From Abelmoschus esculentus (lineage: Eukaryota > Streptophyta > Magnoliopsida > Malvales > Malvaceae), in NCBI GenBank assembly GCA_035048815.1, contig JAUCBN010000036.1, positions 8,380,001 through 8,444,000 on the forward strand: DNA of 64,000 bases. Reading direction: 5' to 3'. A model generated the notes under the pieces. That model made no database searches and was not told where the DNA came from. It saw nothing but the letters and a program-made list of their open reading frames with translations. Made by a program: the position numbers and the translations under genes. How positions within the stretch are numbered: position 1 is the stretch's first letter; every line of letters begins with the position of its first letter. Shown here piece by piece: positions 8,607 through 19,556 of the stretch.

Positions 8607-10140
8607 CAACTACAGAAACAACCATCAATGGTAGCGTACACTAGATTTGCCCCCGCCACTGTTGTAGAAAGATTCAATAAATCGTTTGTCGCTCGGCAAC
8701 TGTGGGAAGAACAGGGATTTCAAATCAATAAGGAGGAGAATTTCAGCATCGACAATTACTTGATGGACAAAATTAAATACCAAGAATGGGAAATCTTCTG
8801 CGCATAACCTCGTCAGGCTAATGCAACCATAGTGCGGAAATTTTATGTACATGGGCCAAGCATAGACAGTCTCTTTTTCCACTGCCGAAGCAAGCCTGTC
8901 CGTCTTGATGCAGAAGTAATTAACGAATTTTATAGAATCATCCCCATCAATGATAGGCATGCCGAATTCATGGACGACATCACCACACAAGACTACGAAT
9001 TAATCAAGGATGACCTCTGTTACAACAACACTCTATGGGAAACCGGTGCCCATAGAGGTTCTGTGACAAGGCAAAGCCTCAAGCCCGAGGAAAAAATGTG
9101 GTGCACATTCGTCAAGAGACGCCTTATCCCTACTACCCACAACAACACAGTGGACCGCAAGAGATTGGTGTTGATCCAGTCAATCATCAACAAGAGGAGT
9201 ATCAACATTGGAGAGATCATCCTTCGAGAAATTCATGATTATGATAAGAAGGAACGTGGACCATTATATTTCCCCTGTTTAATATCTGCTTTATGCATTG
9301 TTGTAGGATTACCAGTAGAGGATACCTATGAATACACACCAACAAGGCAAGGATAGACGAGAGAATTCTACCACAGAATGATGCAGATCACACAAACAGA
9401 ACCTGTCTAGGCAATGTCGCAGCAATTTACTGTTGACTTCACTGCCGGAGCACAATACACGAACGAGATGCCAGGCACTACCGAAGCCCCTGCCATAGCA
9501 GATCCCTACCAGGAAATCCTTCAAAGGATTGAAGCCATGGACCTTCTCCAACAAAGTTACATGGAATAACAACGAGACTTCAACAACACGCTCACCTAGA
9601 TGATGATACGGAGCTTCCCCAACCAAGGAGTGCAATTTCCAGAATGCCCTACAAACATATTTGTAACGACAGCACCATACACAGAGACCATTATAGCTCC
9701 AGGGCCGAGACCATTCTTTATCTCCAGACCGTAGCAGCAATATCATGCAACTGGCCCATCTAGGAAGCAGACGCTGTCGTGGCATCATATGAAAGAAGAA
9801 GACCTTCGAAGAGAAAGCGAGTTTTCAGTATTCCCCCAAGATCACTGATACTAAAGGGCAGTCTATCAGCTAAGATAAATGTCTACGTTCATCAGAGCTC
9901 ATCAACTGCCGAGCTTAGTATCCAGCCTGCCAGGGCAGATCCGGAAAACGAAGGAGGCAATGAAATCATGGATACAAACGATGAAAGAGGAGAAGAAGTC
10001 AATGCCCCAATAAAGAGGGCCACACCAACGAGAGTTCAGCCTCCGAGAAGAGCAAAGCCATCACCATCACCAAGTGCACAGCCATCAGCAACCAGACCAA
10101 GAAGACAAATTATGGAAGAAAGTTCTTCCGAATCATATTA
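8607..10140 (+). pseudogene. Extra ORF of element A replacing RT/RNase H/integrase
   Basis: An open stretch (about 8625-9356, with one stop near 8807) encodes a globular protein with FYVHGPSIDSLFFHCRSKPV, EVINEFYRI, EKMWCTFVKRRLIPTTHNNT, RLVLIQSIINKRSINIGEII and GPLYFPCLISALCIVVGLPV. The pattern (FY...V.RG...; K.W..F....L.PT.H.; R..L...I......N.G.II; FP.LI..LC...G.P) is what I recall for the 'putative plant transposon protein' domain (Pfam PF20167). A degenerate tail (9357-9780, with TAG at 9412 and others) and a basic, Ser/Pro-rich tail (9779-10141, ending PRRQIMEESSSESY) follow. No RT, RNase H or integrase motif and no membrane segment is seen. Domain name is from memory; absence of pol is direct. 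Confidence 0.65.
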
Positions 10141-10606
10141 ATTCTTCTTCTTTATTGTGGCCAATATAAATTGTTTTCTGATTTTTTTTCTCTGCTATTA
10201 TATATTTTTTCTACCTATTGCCTACCACTAAATTAACCATTGAGGACAATGCTTGGTTTGAGTTTAGGGGTGTAGAGCCACTGCCGAGGCTATCTACTAC
10301 CGATGCCCTGCCATGAAAAGGAAGTTTTTAGTGATATTTTTTTTATCCATCACTGTACTTAAAATTGTTGTCATACTTTTGCACTGCTCTTCATCAGTAT
10401 GTCTTAGTTTATTCCTAAAGGCAATAGAAATCTTTCTCCTTACCATAGTTAGAATCTGTTTTGAAAGCTTGACTCTAGGATACTTAAGGAGAAAAACTTA
10501 GAAGCTTGCTATAAGGTTGAACTTTAAAACACTTTTGGGACTTATTTGGCTATAGGAATTCTTTTAATAAACTTAGGTGATAAAGACTTAGATTTTGGAA
10601 AGGTGA

Positions 10607-10757
10607 CTAGAGGTGCCTATGACCAGCTCTAGGAAAGACTCTTCTTCATGCTAGAGGTGCCCAAAATTGGCTCTAGTATGTATAAAAGAATAGCAAAAGA
10701 AATCAAGAGTTAAGACATAGAAAACACAATACTTGAGGTGCCCGAAATTGGCTCAAG
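10607..10757 (+). other. Three-hairpin array, copy in element A
   Basis: Hairpins at 10607-10632, 10651-10676 and 10732-10757. Outer arms are CTAGA/TCTAG, CTAGA/TCTAG and CTTGA/TCAAG; the inner GCC/GGC holds in the third, while loops or inner bases vary in the first two (TATGACC-type and CAAAATT). The third hairpin swaps A-T for T-A in the middle of the outer stem relative to the second while keeping the pair. Confidence 0.82.
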
Positions 10758-11006
10758 GAATTGTTGGTATAAGAAGAGTACACTAAAACCAAGTCTACTT
10801 GTCTTGAACTTAGAGTTTATCTAAGAAGGCCTTTACTCAAACTTGTCCAAAAAATACACACACACACTAACCTTATAGTTTGTCTTCTAGGTATATCCTT
10901 GAGAAATCGAAAGGTTAAGTCTAAAGAATAGACATAGTTATGGTGGGGAGAATAGATGAAAGCATAAGAGCAAGATGGAATAGAGTTGGACAAATTCATG
11001 GTTTGC

Positions 11007-11044
11007 ATTGCTTGAGGATAAGCAATAATTCGAGTTTGGGGGTG
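11007..11044 (+). promoter_or_regulatory. Pre-LTR hairpin and polypurine tract of element A
   Basis: ATTGCTT and AAGCAAT form a 7-bp stem with loop GAGGAT (11007-11026). GAGTTTGGGGGTG (11032-11044) then runs up to the 3' LTR. This is the expected primer for plus-strand DNA synthesis. Confidence 0.75.
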
Positions 11045-12376
11045 TGATAAGTGCTCAAATCACCATCACTTTCTACACTTTCATGGACACTTATCATCAA
11101 ATCTACACCTACTTGAACCAATGCATGGATTAATATGATATATTTAGGAAAATGCTATCAAAGAATATATTTGTAGAAAAGGCGTACTTTACTACATTTT
11201 CTTATCTGTGCAGAAATAAGTATTGTCGAGGCAGCAAAATAAGGTCAAGGCAGGACCTGATGCTGAGGCAGCAGAGAAGAAAAAGTGATATGGCTGGCGG
11301 TTGAAGAAGAAAATTGAGGAGAGCATTGCTGAGCAAGAAGCCCAAGATTCGGAGTTAAACAACACAAGAAAAGCCCAAGGATATGGCCACGCGGGATTAA
11401 ACCTTCTAGAAGATCAAACTTGGAAGTATTTAACCTAAGTGCATAACTTGTTCCCTACTCCAAGTTGTACTCTAATTAGGAAAGGTTTGCCCTAAGCCAA
11501 GCCTACAGAAAGGCATAGCCGTCCTAGGGTTAAGGGAGGCGGAAAATTAGAAAGAATTAACTAGATATACTTTGGGAGAGTCTTAGGAACAATTCTTCCC
11601 ATCATGTTCTAAGTTTTCTTAAGGTGTTGGTGAAGGTTGTTAAGTATTTGTGAGAGTAGATTCTATTTTGATTCTTATTTCAATACAATAAAATATCGAA
11701 GTTTGCTTACTCTTTGCCATTCTTTGTTCTTGCATCCAAGCCCAGGAGGGAAGTTTGTAAGTAATCTATTTGTCTAGACTCGGGAGAGTTTGACTCACGA
11801 AAGGAGTAAGTGCGATATTCACTTAATTTGGGATACTAACTCGGCCTAGGGATAGGTTAAGAGTTTCAGCGGCTAAAAGAAGTGTGAGATTGGTTGTTGG
11901 TTATAATTGATTAACACTGGGTGGTAACATCAAGGAATGACCTTCAACAGCGTTTTGACTTAGGGATAAGCGGAGCCATACACGGACACTTTGCCGAATT
12001 TTGGTAAATCTGCCCAAGAGCAAGGGATTGTCGTGCAGAGTTCATTGTCACTGCCGAGACAGTATCTGCAGTACTACCGAGGTAGTGTAGTGAAATTGCA
12101 TTAGAATAGAAAGCAAATCAATTGAATCCACAATATGATACAACTGGATCTTACCCTATCTCTCTCATAATTGTTATTACTTTAGTAGCTTAGTTTATTA
12201 GTTAATTCAATATCAAACTAAATTGTGTTTTTATTTTTCTTTTATAGAAGCAAGAAGACTGAAGAAAGCATATTAAGTATATCAATCCCTGTGGAGACGA
12301 TATTCAATAAATGCTTATCACTTTATTACTTGACGTGTACACTTACACTTAATTGCGCATCTTTTAGCACGCATCA
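11045..12376 (+). repeat. 3' LTR of element A
   Basis: TGATAAGTGCTC to GCACGCATCA, 1332 bp, the pair of 4754-6090 with scattered substitutions and small indels. TTAGT follows, the right target duplication. Confidence 0.92.
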
Positions 12377-13135
12377 TTAGTCTTAGGTGAAGGTTGTAAA
12401 GTATTAGTGTGAGGAAGTTAAACTTTGTTTCTTGTTTACAATGCAATAAAATATCAAAGTTTGCTTATTGTTTGTCATTCCTTGTTCTTACATTCAAGCT
12501 CGGGAGAGAAGTTTGTAAGTCATCCATTTATCTAATATCGAGAGAGTTAGATTCACGAAAGGAATAAGTACAGTGTTTCTATCACGAAACACTAACTCGG
12601 CCCATGGATAAGTTTAGAGTTTTAGCGGCTAATAGAAGTGTAGGATTGGTTAGTGACTATAATTGATCCACGCCGGAAGGTATCATCAAGGATTGGTCAT
12701 CAACAATACTTCTACTTAGGAATAAGTGGAGTCATCTAAGGATATTTTGCCGAAATTTGATAAAGTTTGCCCAAGAGCAAGGGATTTCCACGGGGAGCGA
12801 GTATCTTCACTGTCGAGGCAGTAATCTGCAGTTCTGCCGAGGCATTGTTGTGCAATTGCATTGGACAGAAACAAGTCAACTGAATCCTCTATACAATACA
12901 ATTGGATCTTAGCCTCTATCTTTATTTGATTTTTCTATCTTTATTTAGTTTACTTCATTTAGTTAAATCACAACTCAATAATTCGTGTTTTTACTTTATT
13001 TCTTTATAGAGCAAAAAGATCAAAGGAAGCATATTAAGTAGACCAATCCCTGTGGAGACGATACTTGATACTTATCACTTTATTACTTGACGACGTGTTC
13101 CTTTGCACTAAATTACGCGTATCTAACACGCATCA
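12377..13135 (+). repeat. 5' LTR of element B, part 2
   Basis: Continues the LTR broken at 4753. CTTAGGTGAAGGTTG at 12382 matches 19828 on in the 3' LTR. It ends ACACGCATCA at 13135 and is followed by the primer binding site. Confidence 0.88.
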
Positions 13136-13141
13136 AGTTTT

Positions 13142-13158
13142 TGGTGCCGTTGCCGAGG
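13142..13158 (+). promoter_or_regulatory. Primer binding site of element B
   Basis: TGGTGCCGTTGCCGAGG, 15 of 17 matches to the complement of the tRNA-Asp 3' end, 6 nt after the LTR. Confidence 0.82.
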
Positions 13159-13173
13159 ATTGACAACTAAATT

Positions 13174-14590
13174 TTGTTTTCTTTATTTTCTTGTTTTTTA
13201 GTTAATTTTTTTAATTATTTTTTTACTTTGGTTTATTTTTTGGTGTATGACCAGAGCCAATCCTACCAATCCTTGTTACGCATTAGATCCAGAAACAGAA
13301 CGTACTTATCAAGGGTTGAGGAGATAGACTCAAGGAGCCATGGTAGGAAATCAAGCAAATCAAAACTTACCTGTCGGCAATGGAGGCCTTCTGCCGCTAC
13401 CACTATAGTGGCAGTTAACTGTTAGAGATTTCTTGGAGGAAGATTTAAATGAGCTAATTCCTGGAGTTGTTACACTAGAAATAGAAGCGGGTCACTTTGA
13501 GTTGAAACTTGTCATGTTCAATATGCTTAACACTATTGGATAGTTTGGTGGGTCAATGACAAAAGATGCCAGGAAACATCTTAAGTCATTCATGGAAATT
13601 TGCAATTCTTTTAAAATTCAAGAAGTCCGTGAGGATGTCTTAAGATTGAAGTTGTTCCCCTATTCATTGAGGGATAGGGCAAAAAACTTGAAAAATAGCA
13701 TTCCAGCAGGATCAATAGGATCTTGGAGTGAATTATGCTGAGATTTCATTATGGGCTTTAATCTTTTACTAAGATAGTGCAAAATATACAGTCACAGCAA
13801 AATACCCATTATGTTAAGACCATTGATTCTTACTGCAATTTATATGGAGGTAACTGTAATTCTTCTAAGTGTATACAAAATCAAGAGTCCAGACTATAAG
13901 TTGGAAACTATAACAGAAACAATATGATGTCCAATACATACAACCCCTCATGGAAGAGGCATCCAAACTTTTCATGGAGCAATTAAAACAATGCCTTGAA
14001 TCCAACTACACAATCACTAGGATTCTAGCAACAAATGCAACATCTGCCGCCGCAGCAAGTTCAGCAACCAATGCCGCAGTAGCAGATGCATCAACAGCAG
14101 CCTGTAAGTTCTCTAGAGAATTCTCTGAAAGTCTTTATGATGAAAACTGAATCATACATGGCAGATAACAGTAACTTCATTAAAAAAACAGATACATTTA
14201 TAAATAGGACTGAGATGAGATTACAGAACCAAGAGGCAACAATAAAGGCACTGGAAACCCAAGTTGGACAGTTTGCCCATAACATAAACACTGGACCACA
14301 AAGACGATTACCTAGTAATACTAAAGTTGCTAAGGTTCTGGTTCATGAACAGTGCAAAGCAATCACTACAAGAAGTGGTCTACAGCTGAAAGAGAAGGTA
14401 GAAAACCCAGCAGACAAAGTCCCACCAACATAACTAGAAAAAGAGGACTTGGATGCTGAATCAACTAATAATGTCCCAGCAGATAAAACTACCCTAACAG
14501 AGAGCTCGACAACACATGAACAAGCTGTCGAGACAGCGACAAATACAGTGGTTCCAGGTATTAAATTTCAAACCAAAGAAACCTTGGAAG
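13174..14590 (+). pseudogene. gag of element B, broken and internally deleted
   Basis: Aligns with element A gag. Visible pieces are ANPTNPCYALDPETERTYQG, DARKHLKSFMEI, LRLKLFPYSLRDRAK and PAGSIGSWSELC. The part matching A 6720-7080 is missing at about 13760. The C-terminal half resumes with the Gln-rich tract (14040-14110) and MRLQNQEATIKALETQVGQF. Several stops are present: TAG for Gln near 13326, 13408 and 13541, and TGA for Arg at 13740. Confidence 0.85.
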
Positions 14591-15480
14591 AGATGAGACC
14601 ACCACCACCTTTCCCACAAAGGTTAAAAAAGAAAAAACAAGACCATCAATTTAAGAAATTTCTTGATATTTTAAAGCAAGTCCACATTAACTTACCCTTT
14701 ATAGAGGCAATTGAACAAATGCCAAATTATGCTAAGTTCTTGAAAGACATTGTGTCTAAGAGAAAGAGGCTAGGTGAGTTTGAAATAGTGGTTGCTAAAG
14801 AAGGATGCATGGCAATACTACACAACCGCATGCCAGCAAAATTGAAGGATCCTGGATGCTTTACAATACCGTATGCAATTGATAACCACTAAGAAGGTAA
14901 GGCTCTATGCGACCTTGTAGCAAGCATCAATCTAATAGCAAAATTTGTCTTTCAAAAGCTTGGAATTAGAAGGAAAAAACCTACTATTGTGATGCTCCAA
15001 CTTGCGGGTCGATCATGTGTGCAACCTGAAAGAAAAATCAAGGACATACTAGTAAGAGTAGACAAATTTATTTTTCCTGCTAATTTTCTTGTCCTTGATT
15101 GTGAAGCAGATGAGAATGCCCCGATCATCCTTGGGTGACCTTTCCTTTCCACTGGACGAACGCTAATTGATGTGGAAAAAGGAGAGTTAACAATGTGGAT
15201 TAATGATCAACAAGTCAAACTCAATGTTTTTCAAATTCTGAAAAGACATGATGATCCAGAAGAATGTCAAATGCTGGACAATACAAATGCAATTAGTGCA
15301 ATACCGTGTCTCAGCAACAACTGCCTCGGCAGCAATCTTAACAATACACCACAGATCTGCCTCGACAGTGACATAGATGAATGCTACAGCAGAACTTTGG
15401 ACAATATGGAAATACCAGAAAATGAGAAAGCTAACTGGGAAACACATCTTCCAGGTAAGTATTTCGAACCCTTAGATTAC
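14591..15480 (+). pseudogene. Aspartic protease region of element B
   Basis: Frame 14449-14892 runs from the end of gag into the linker (FIEAIEQMPNYAKFLKDIV, HNRMPAKLKDPGCFTIPY). After a TAA at 14890 comes CDLVASINLIA, where the catalytic DLGA has become DLVA, and DENAPIILG followed by TGA where Arg is expected in ILGRPF. The tail 15172-15480 leads to RT and contains TGCCTCGGCA at 15322-15331. Not functional as read. Confidence 0.82.
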
Positions 15481-16670
15481 TAAGAAAGAATGAAAAATCT
15501 ATAAGTAAGGAACCATTGGTCACTGAATTAAAACCCTTACCTGAAAAACTGAAATATGCTTATTTGGGAACCAACCATACAATGCCCGTAATTATTTCTT
15601 CTAAGTTGCAGCTAGAACAGGAACAAAGCTTGATAGAGATGTTGCGGCAGCATAAGAAGGCAATTGGGTGGTCAATTGATGATTTGAAGGGAATAAGCCC
15701 AACAATATGTATGCACAAAATCTTTTTAGAGGAAGACCATAATCCCATTGTTGAGGCCCAAAGGAGACTTAACCATGCTATGAAGGAAGTAGTACGAAAG
15801 GAAATAATCAAATGGCTTGATGCATGAATTATCTACCATATTTCTGACAGCGCATGGGTAAGCCCGATACAATGTGTACCCAAAAAAGGTGGTATGACTG
15901 TCATAACCAATGAGAACAATGAGCTGATCCCAACCAGGACTGTGACCGGTTGGAGGGTTTGTATGGATTATCGCAAGTTAAATAAGGCAATAAAGAAGGA
16001 TCACTTTCCTTTACCCTTTATTAATGAAATGCTTGATAGACTTCCTAGTAAACCTTATTAATATTTTCTTGATGGTTATTCAGGCTATAATCAGATTGCC
16101 ATTGATCTAGAAGACCAGGCAAAAACCATCTTCACCTGCCCATATGGGACATATGCATTTAGAAGAATGTCATTCGGTCTTTGAATGCCCCGACTACTTT
16201 TCAGAGATGCATGATGGCAATTTTTTTGACATGATAGAAGACTTCTTGGAGATATTCATGGATGGTTTTTCAGTTTTTGGAGACAATTTTAATCATTGCC
16301 TCGGCAATTTAGAAAAAAGTGCTGCAAAGATGTGAAGAATCAAATTTAGTCCTAAACTGGGAAAAATGCCACTTTATAATGAATGAAGGTAAAGTATTGG
16401 GCCACAAAATATCATCACAAGGAATCAAAGTTGATAAAGCCAAGATTGATGTGATAAAGAATTTGCCTCCAACAATTTCTGTGAAAGGAGTTCGAAGCTT
16501 CTTGGGCCATCAGGTTTTTATAGAAGGTTTATTTCTAATTTTTCAAAAAATTTTAAACCTCTTTGTAACTTGCTTGAACAAGATAGAAAATTCGAATTCA
16601 ACAAGGAATGCACTGAAGCATTCGAAGACCTCAAAGAAAAGCTGATTACTGCACCAATAGTGGTCCCTTC
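15481..16670 (+). pseudogene. Reverse transcriptase of element B, inactivated
   Basis: RT motifs in order, across several frames: EAQRRLNHAMKEVVRKEIIK and WVSPIQCVPKKGG, WRVCMDYRKLNKAIKKDHFP, FLDGYSGYNQIAI, TCPYGTYAFRRMSFGL, then the catalytic-site motif read as FMDG in IFMDGFSVFGDNF, where family members have xxDD. After a frameshift: LVLNWEKCHFIMNEGKVLGH and GVRSFLGH. There are stops near 15826, 16060 and 16183. Loss of the second catalytic Asp alone would abolish polymerisation. Confidence 0.88.
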
Positions 16671-17084
16671 AGATTGTCTCTGCCATTTAAATTAATGTGC
16701 GATGAAAGTGATCATGTTGTCGGAGCAACACTTGGGCAGAGAAAGAGCAAACAGTTCTATGTCATCTACTATGCTAGTAAAACACTTAATGATGCCCAAA
16801 TTAATTACACAACAACAAAGAATGAATTACTAGAAGTAGTATTTGCTTTTAACAAATTTCGATCATATCTTATCGGAACAAAAATGAATGTTCATACTAA
16901 CCACTCGACAATTAAGTACCTATTCTCAAAGAAGGATGCCAAGACCAGACTGATTAGATGGATCCTTCTTTTACAAGAATATAATGTTGAAATCAATAAT
17001 AGAAGAGGTACAGAAAATCAGGTAGCTGATCACCTCTCTAGATTGGAAAACGAAGATAATAATAACTCACTGGAAGCAATATAA
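16671..17084 (+). pseudogene. RNase H domain of element B
   Basis: Open frame 16674-17084: LMCDESDHVVGATLGQR (first Asp), FYVIYYASKTLNDAQINYTT, NELLEVVFAFNKFRSYL (Glu), then HTNHSTIKYL where relatives have TDH; the Asp is Asn here. It ends RLIRWILLLQEYNVEIN and VADHLSRLE, the usual link to integrase. It would degrade RNA in the RNA-DNA hybrid if active; the Asp to Asn change suggests it is not. Confidence 0.85.
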
Positions 17085-18549
17085 GATGCATTCCCAGATG
17101 AACAAATACTGCATTTTGCGGAAATTGTAGAGTAAACTGCCGAGATAGAGGCCACAACTGCGTATACTGTGTTGCCGAGGCATTAACTGAATATATCTCG
17201 GCAACCCTAACAGAAGATCTCGCTATAGTAATAGCCACACCATGGTATGTTGATCTTGCTAATTATTTAGCTAATTGTGTATTGCCTTATAACCTTAACT
17301 ATAACGAAAAGAAGAGGTTTCAGCATAATGCAAAGCATTATTTCTGGGACGACCCTCTTTTGTTCAAGCAATATGCAGATCATGTTATAAGAAGAGGTGT
17401 TCCAGAAGATGAGCAACAAGAAGTGCTTCGGCATTGTCATGATTCACCTTATGGAGGACATTTTGGAGGAAACAAAATAGCAGGTAAAGTGCTTCAATCT
17501 GACCTTTATTGCCCCACCCTCTTCAAAGATGCCTCACTCTATTGCAAAAACTGTGACCGATGCCAAAGAACGGGCAATATCTCTCGGGGCAATGAGATAC
17601 CACAGAAACCCATATTTGAAGTAGAATTATTTGATGTTTGGGGAATAGATTTCATGGGACCATTCCCATCTTCTCAAGGTAATCTCTACATCTTAGTAAC
17701 GGTGGACTATGTATCAAAATGGGTCGAAGCAATTGCCACACCTCACAATGAATCCAAAACGATACAAAAATTTCTCAAGAAAAACATCTTCACTAGATTT
17801 GGAGTCCCGAGAGCAATAATTAGCGATAAAGGTAAACACTTCGACAACAGACTCATTACCGCGGCCCTAAAGAAATTAGGTGTCACCCATAGAATTACCA
17901 CGGCTTAACATCCACAAACAAATGGGCAAGATGAAATATCGAATAGGGAATTAAAACAAATCCTTGAAAAGGTGGTAAACCCATCTAGAAAGGATTGGTC
18001 TCATCGTCTCGATGATGCTCTATGGGCATATAGGACAGCCTACAAAACCCTATTAGGCACATCTCCATACAGGCTTGTATTTGGAAAAGCATGTCACTTG
18101 CCAGTGGAAATTGAGCACAAAACTTATTGGGTAGTAAAGAATATGAACATAAAATGGGAGAAAGTTGGCCAACAACGACTGCTAGATCTCAATGAATTAG
18201 AAGAATTCAGAGCAGAAGCTTATGAAAATGCCAAGATCTGCAAGGAAAGAAGAAATGATGGCATGACAGAAAGCTACTACCGTGGCAGTTCTTGTCAGCG
18301 AAGCAAGTTCTCCTTTTCAACTCCAAACTCAAACTGTTCCCAAGCAAAATCAGATCCAGATGATCAGGCCCATTTTAAGTTGTTCAGGCTTATCCATATG
18401 GCACAATAATGATCAAATCAAAAAAGGATGGACATGAATTCAAAGTGAACAGCCAACGGTTGAAGCACTATTCTGGTCAACACGAGATGAAAACTATAGA
18501 AACCATCACTTTAGGAGATGTATTTACATGCATCCCTATCGTAAATTAA
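17085..18549 (+). pseudogene. Integrase of element B
   Basis: 17282-17908 encodes the N-terminal zinc-binding part (HCHDSPYGGHFGGNK ... YCKNCDRCQRTG) and the core with WGIDFMGPFPSSQGNLYILV and IISDKGKHFDN. A TAA at 17906 breaks TTA-HPQTNGQDEISNRELKQ, which holds the third acidic residue. 17972-18409 continues with RKDWSHRLDDALWAYRTAYK, SPYRLVFGKACHLPVEIEHK and LLDLNELEEFRAEAYENAK. In another frame the C-terminal RSRWSGPF and KVNSQRLKHY follow up to about 18549. 17085-17281 is a degenerate linker with TGCCGAGGCA at 17173-17182. Confidence 0.88.
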
Positions 18550-19556
18550 TCCTTTCATTTATCTTTATTGCACTTTAGGATTAGTTTAGTCTAGATTTTT
18601 ATTATTAATCTTTTCTTATTATTTATTTTAGGATAAAAGGTGAAGGCGCTCATAACATCAAGACCATGACAACTGGTTGTCACCAGCAGCCCCTCGGAGT
18701 CTCTTTAATTTTTCATACTGCTTTGATATCCCTACTTTTTTCCTTTTTCATTTTTTTGCCTACTGTGTGCCCCTAATATAAGCATTGAGGACAATGCTTG
18801 GTTCGAATTTAGGGGTGTAGATCCACTACTGAGGCAATCCACTATCGCGACCTTGCCATGAAAAAAGAGTTTTGAAGTGATATTTTTTTATGTCCACCAC
18901 TTTACTTGAAATTGTTACCATACTCTTGCACTACCCATCATTAGTATTGTTTTAGTTCATTCTTTTAAGGCAATAGAAATCTTTCTCCTTACCATAGTTA
19001 GATTCTGTTTTGAAGACTTAATTCTAGGATACTTAAGGAGAAAACTTAAAAGCTTGCTATAAGGTTGATCCTAAAACACTTTTGGGACTTGTTTGGCAAT
19101 AGGAAATCTTTTAATAAACTTAGGTGATAAAGACTTAGATCTTTGGAAAGGTAACTAGAAATGCCTATCACCGGCTCTAGGAATTACTCTTCTTCATGAT
19201 AGAGGTGCCCGAAATTGGCTCTAGTATGCTTAAAAGAATAGAAAAGAATAAGGAATAATGAAGAGAAAAACACAATCCTTGAGGTGCCCGAAATTGGCTC
19301 AAGCATTGATTGTTTAGAAAAGAAGATTACATTAAATCCAAGTCTATTTGTCTTGAACTTAGAGTTTATCTAAGAAGACCCTTAATAAAACTTGTCCACA
19401 AAACGCACACACTCACAAAATCTTATAATTTGTCTTCTAGGTAAACCCTTAGGTAACCAAAAAGTTAAGTCGAAAGAATAGACATAGTTATGGTGGGAAG
19501 AATATATGGAAACATAAGACCAAGAAGGACTAAGGTTTGACAAATTGATGGTGGGG
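18550..19556 (+). other. 3' untranslated region of element B
   Basis: Same layout as 10141-11044: an internal PPT-like module (ATTG-AGGA-CAAT at 18783-18794, then TTTAGGGGTG), the three-hairpin array and a CTTAGA-GTTTA-TCTAAG hairpin at 19358-19374. It stops at 19556 just short of the expected terminal hairpin and polypurine tract, which are deleted. Confidence 0.8.
19155..19303 (+). other. Three-hairpin array, copy in element B
   Basis: Hairpins at 19155-19180, 19199-19224 and 19278-19303. The first has bulge AAT and loop TATCACC with intact GCC/GGC; the second has lost its outermost base pair (A for C); the third is CTTGA/TCAAG with GCC/GGC and loop CGAAATT. Confidence 0.82.

Larger units (their letters stand above)
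10141..11044 (+). other. 3' untranslated region of element A
   Basis: Non-coding, conserved with 18550-19557 (B) and 1-584 (C). It holds an internal PPT-like module (ATTG-AGGA-CAAT at 10228-10239, then GAGTTTAGGGGTG ending near 10272), the three-hairpin array at 10607-10757, a CTTAGA-GTTTA-TCTAAG hairpin at 10809-10825 and the terminal hairpin plus polypurine tract. Confidence 0.8.
4754..12376 (+). mobile_element. Non-autonomous Athila-type element A, complete, 7.6 kb
   Basis: Two LTRs (4754-6090, 11045-12376) flank a tRNA-Asp-type primer binding site, gag, protease, an extra ORF, a 3' UTR and a polypurine tract. Flanks are TTAGG (4749-4753) and TTAGT (12377-12381), a 5-bp target duplication with one change. 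It sits inside the 5' LTR of element B. It has no reverse transcriptase, RNase H or integrase and must have moved using enzymes from a relative. Visible LTR-LTR differences are spread along the whole length, so the insertion is not recent. Confidence 0.9.

Noticed and set aside
9309..9788. 159-residue minus-strand open frame
   Set aside because: Antisense to the element A extra ORF; composition is that of a reverse-frame shadow.
8607..10140. Reading the extra ORF of element A as the Athila env-like gene
   Set aside because: It follows protease directly with RT, RNase H and integrase missing, and no signal peptide or membrane segment is visible.
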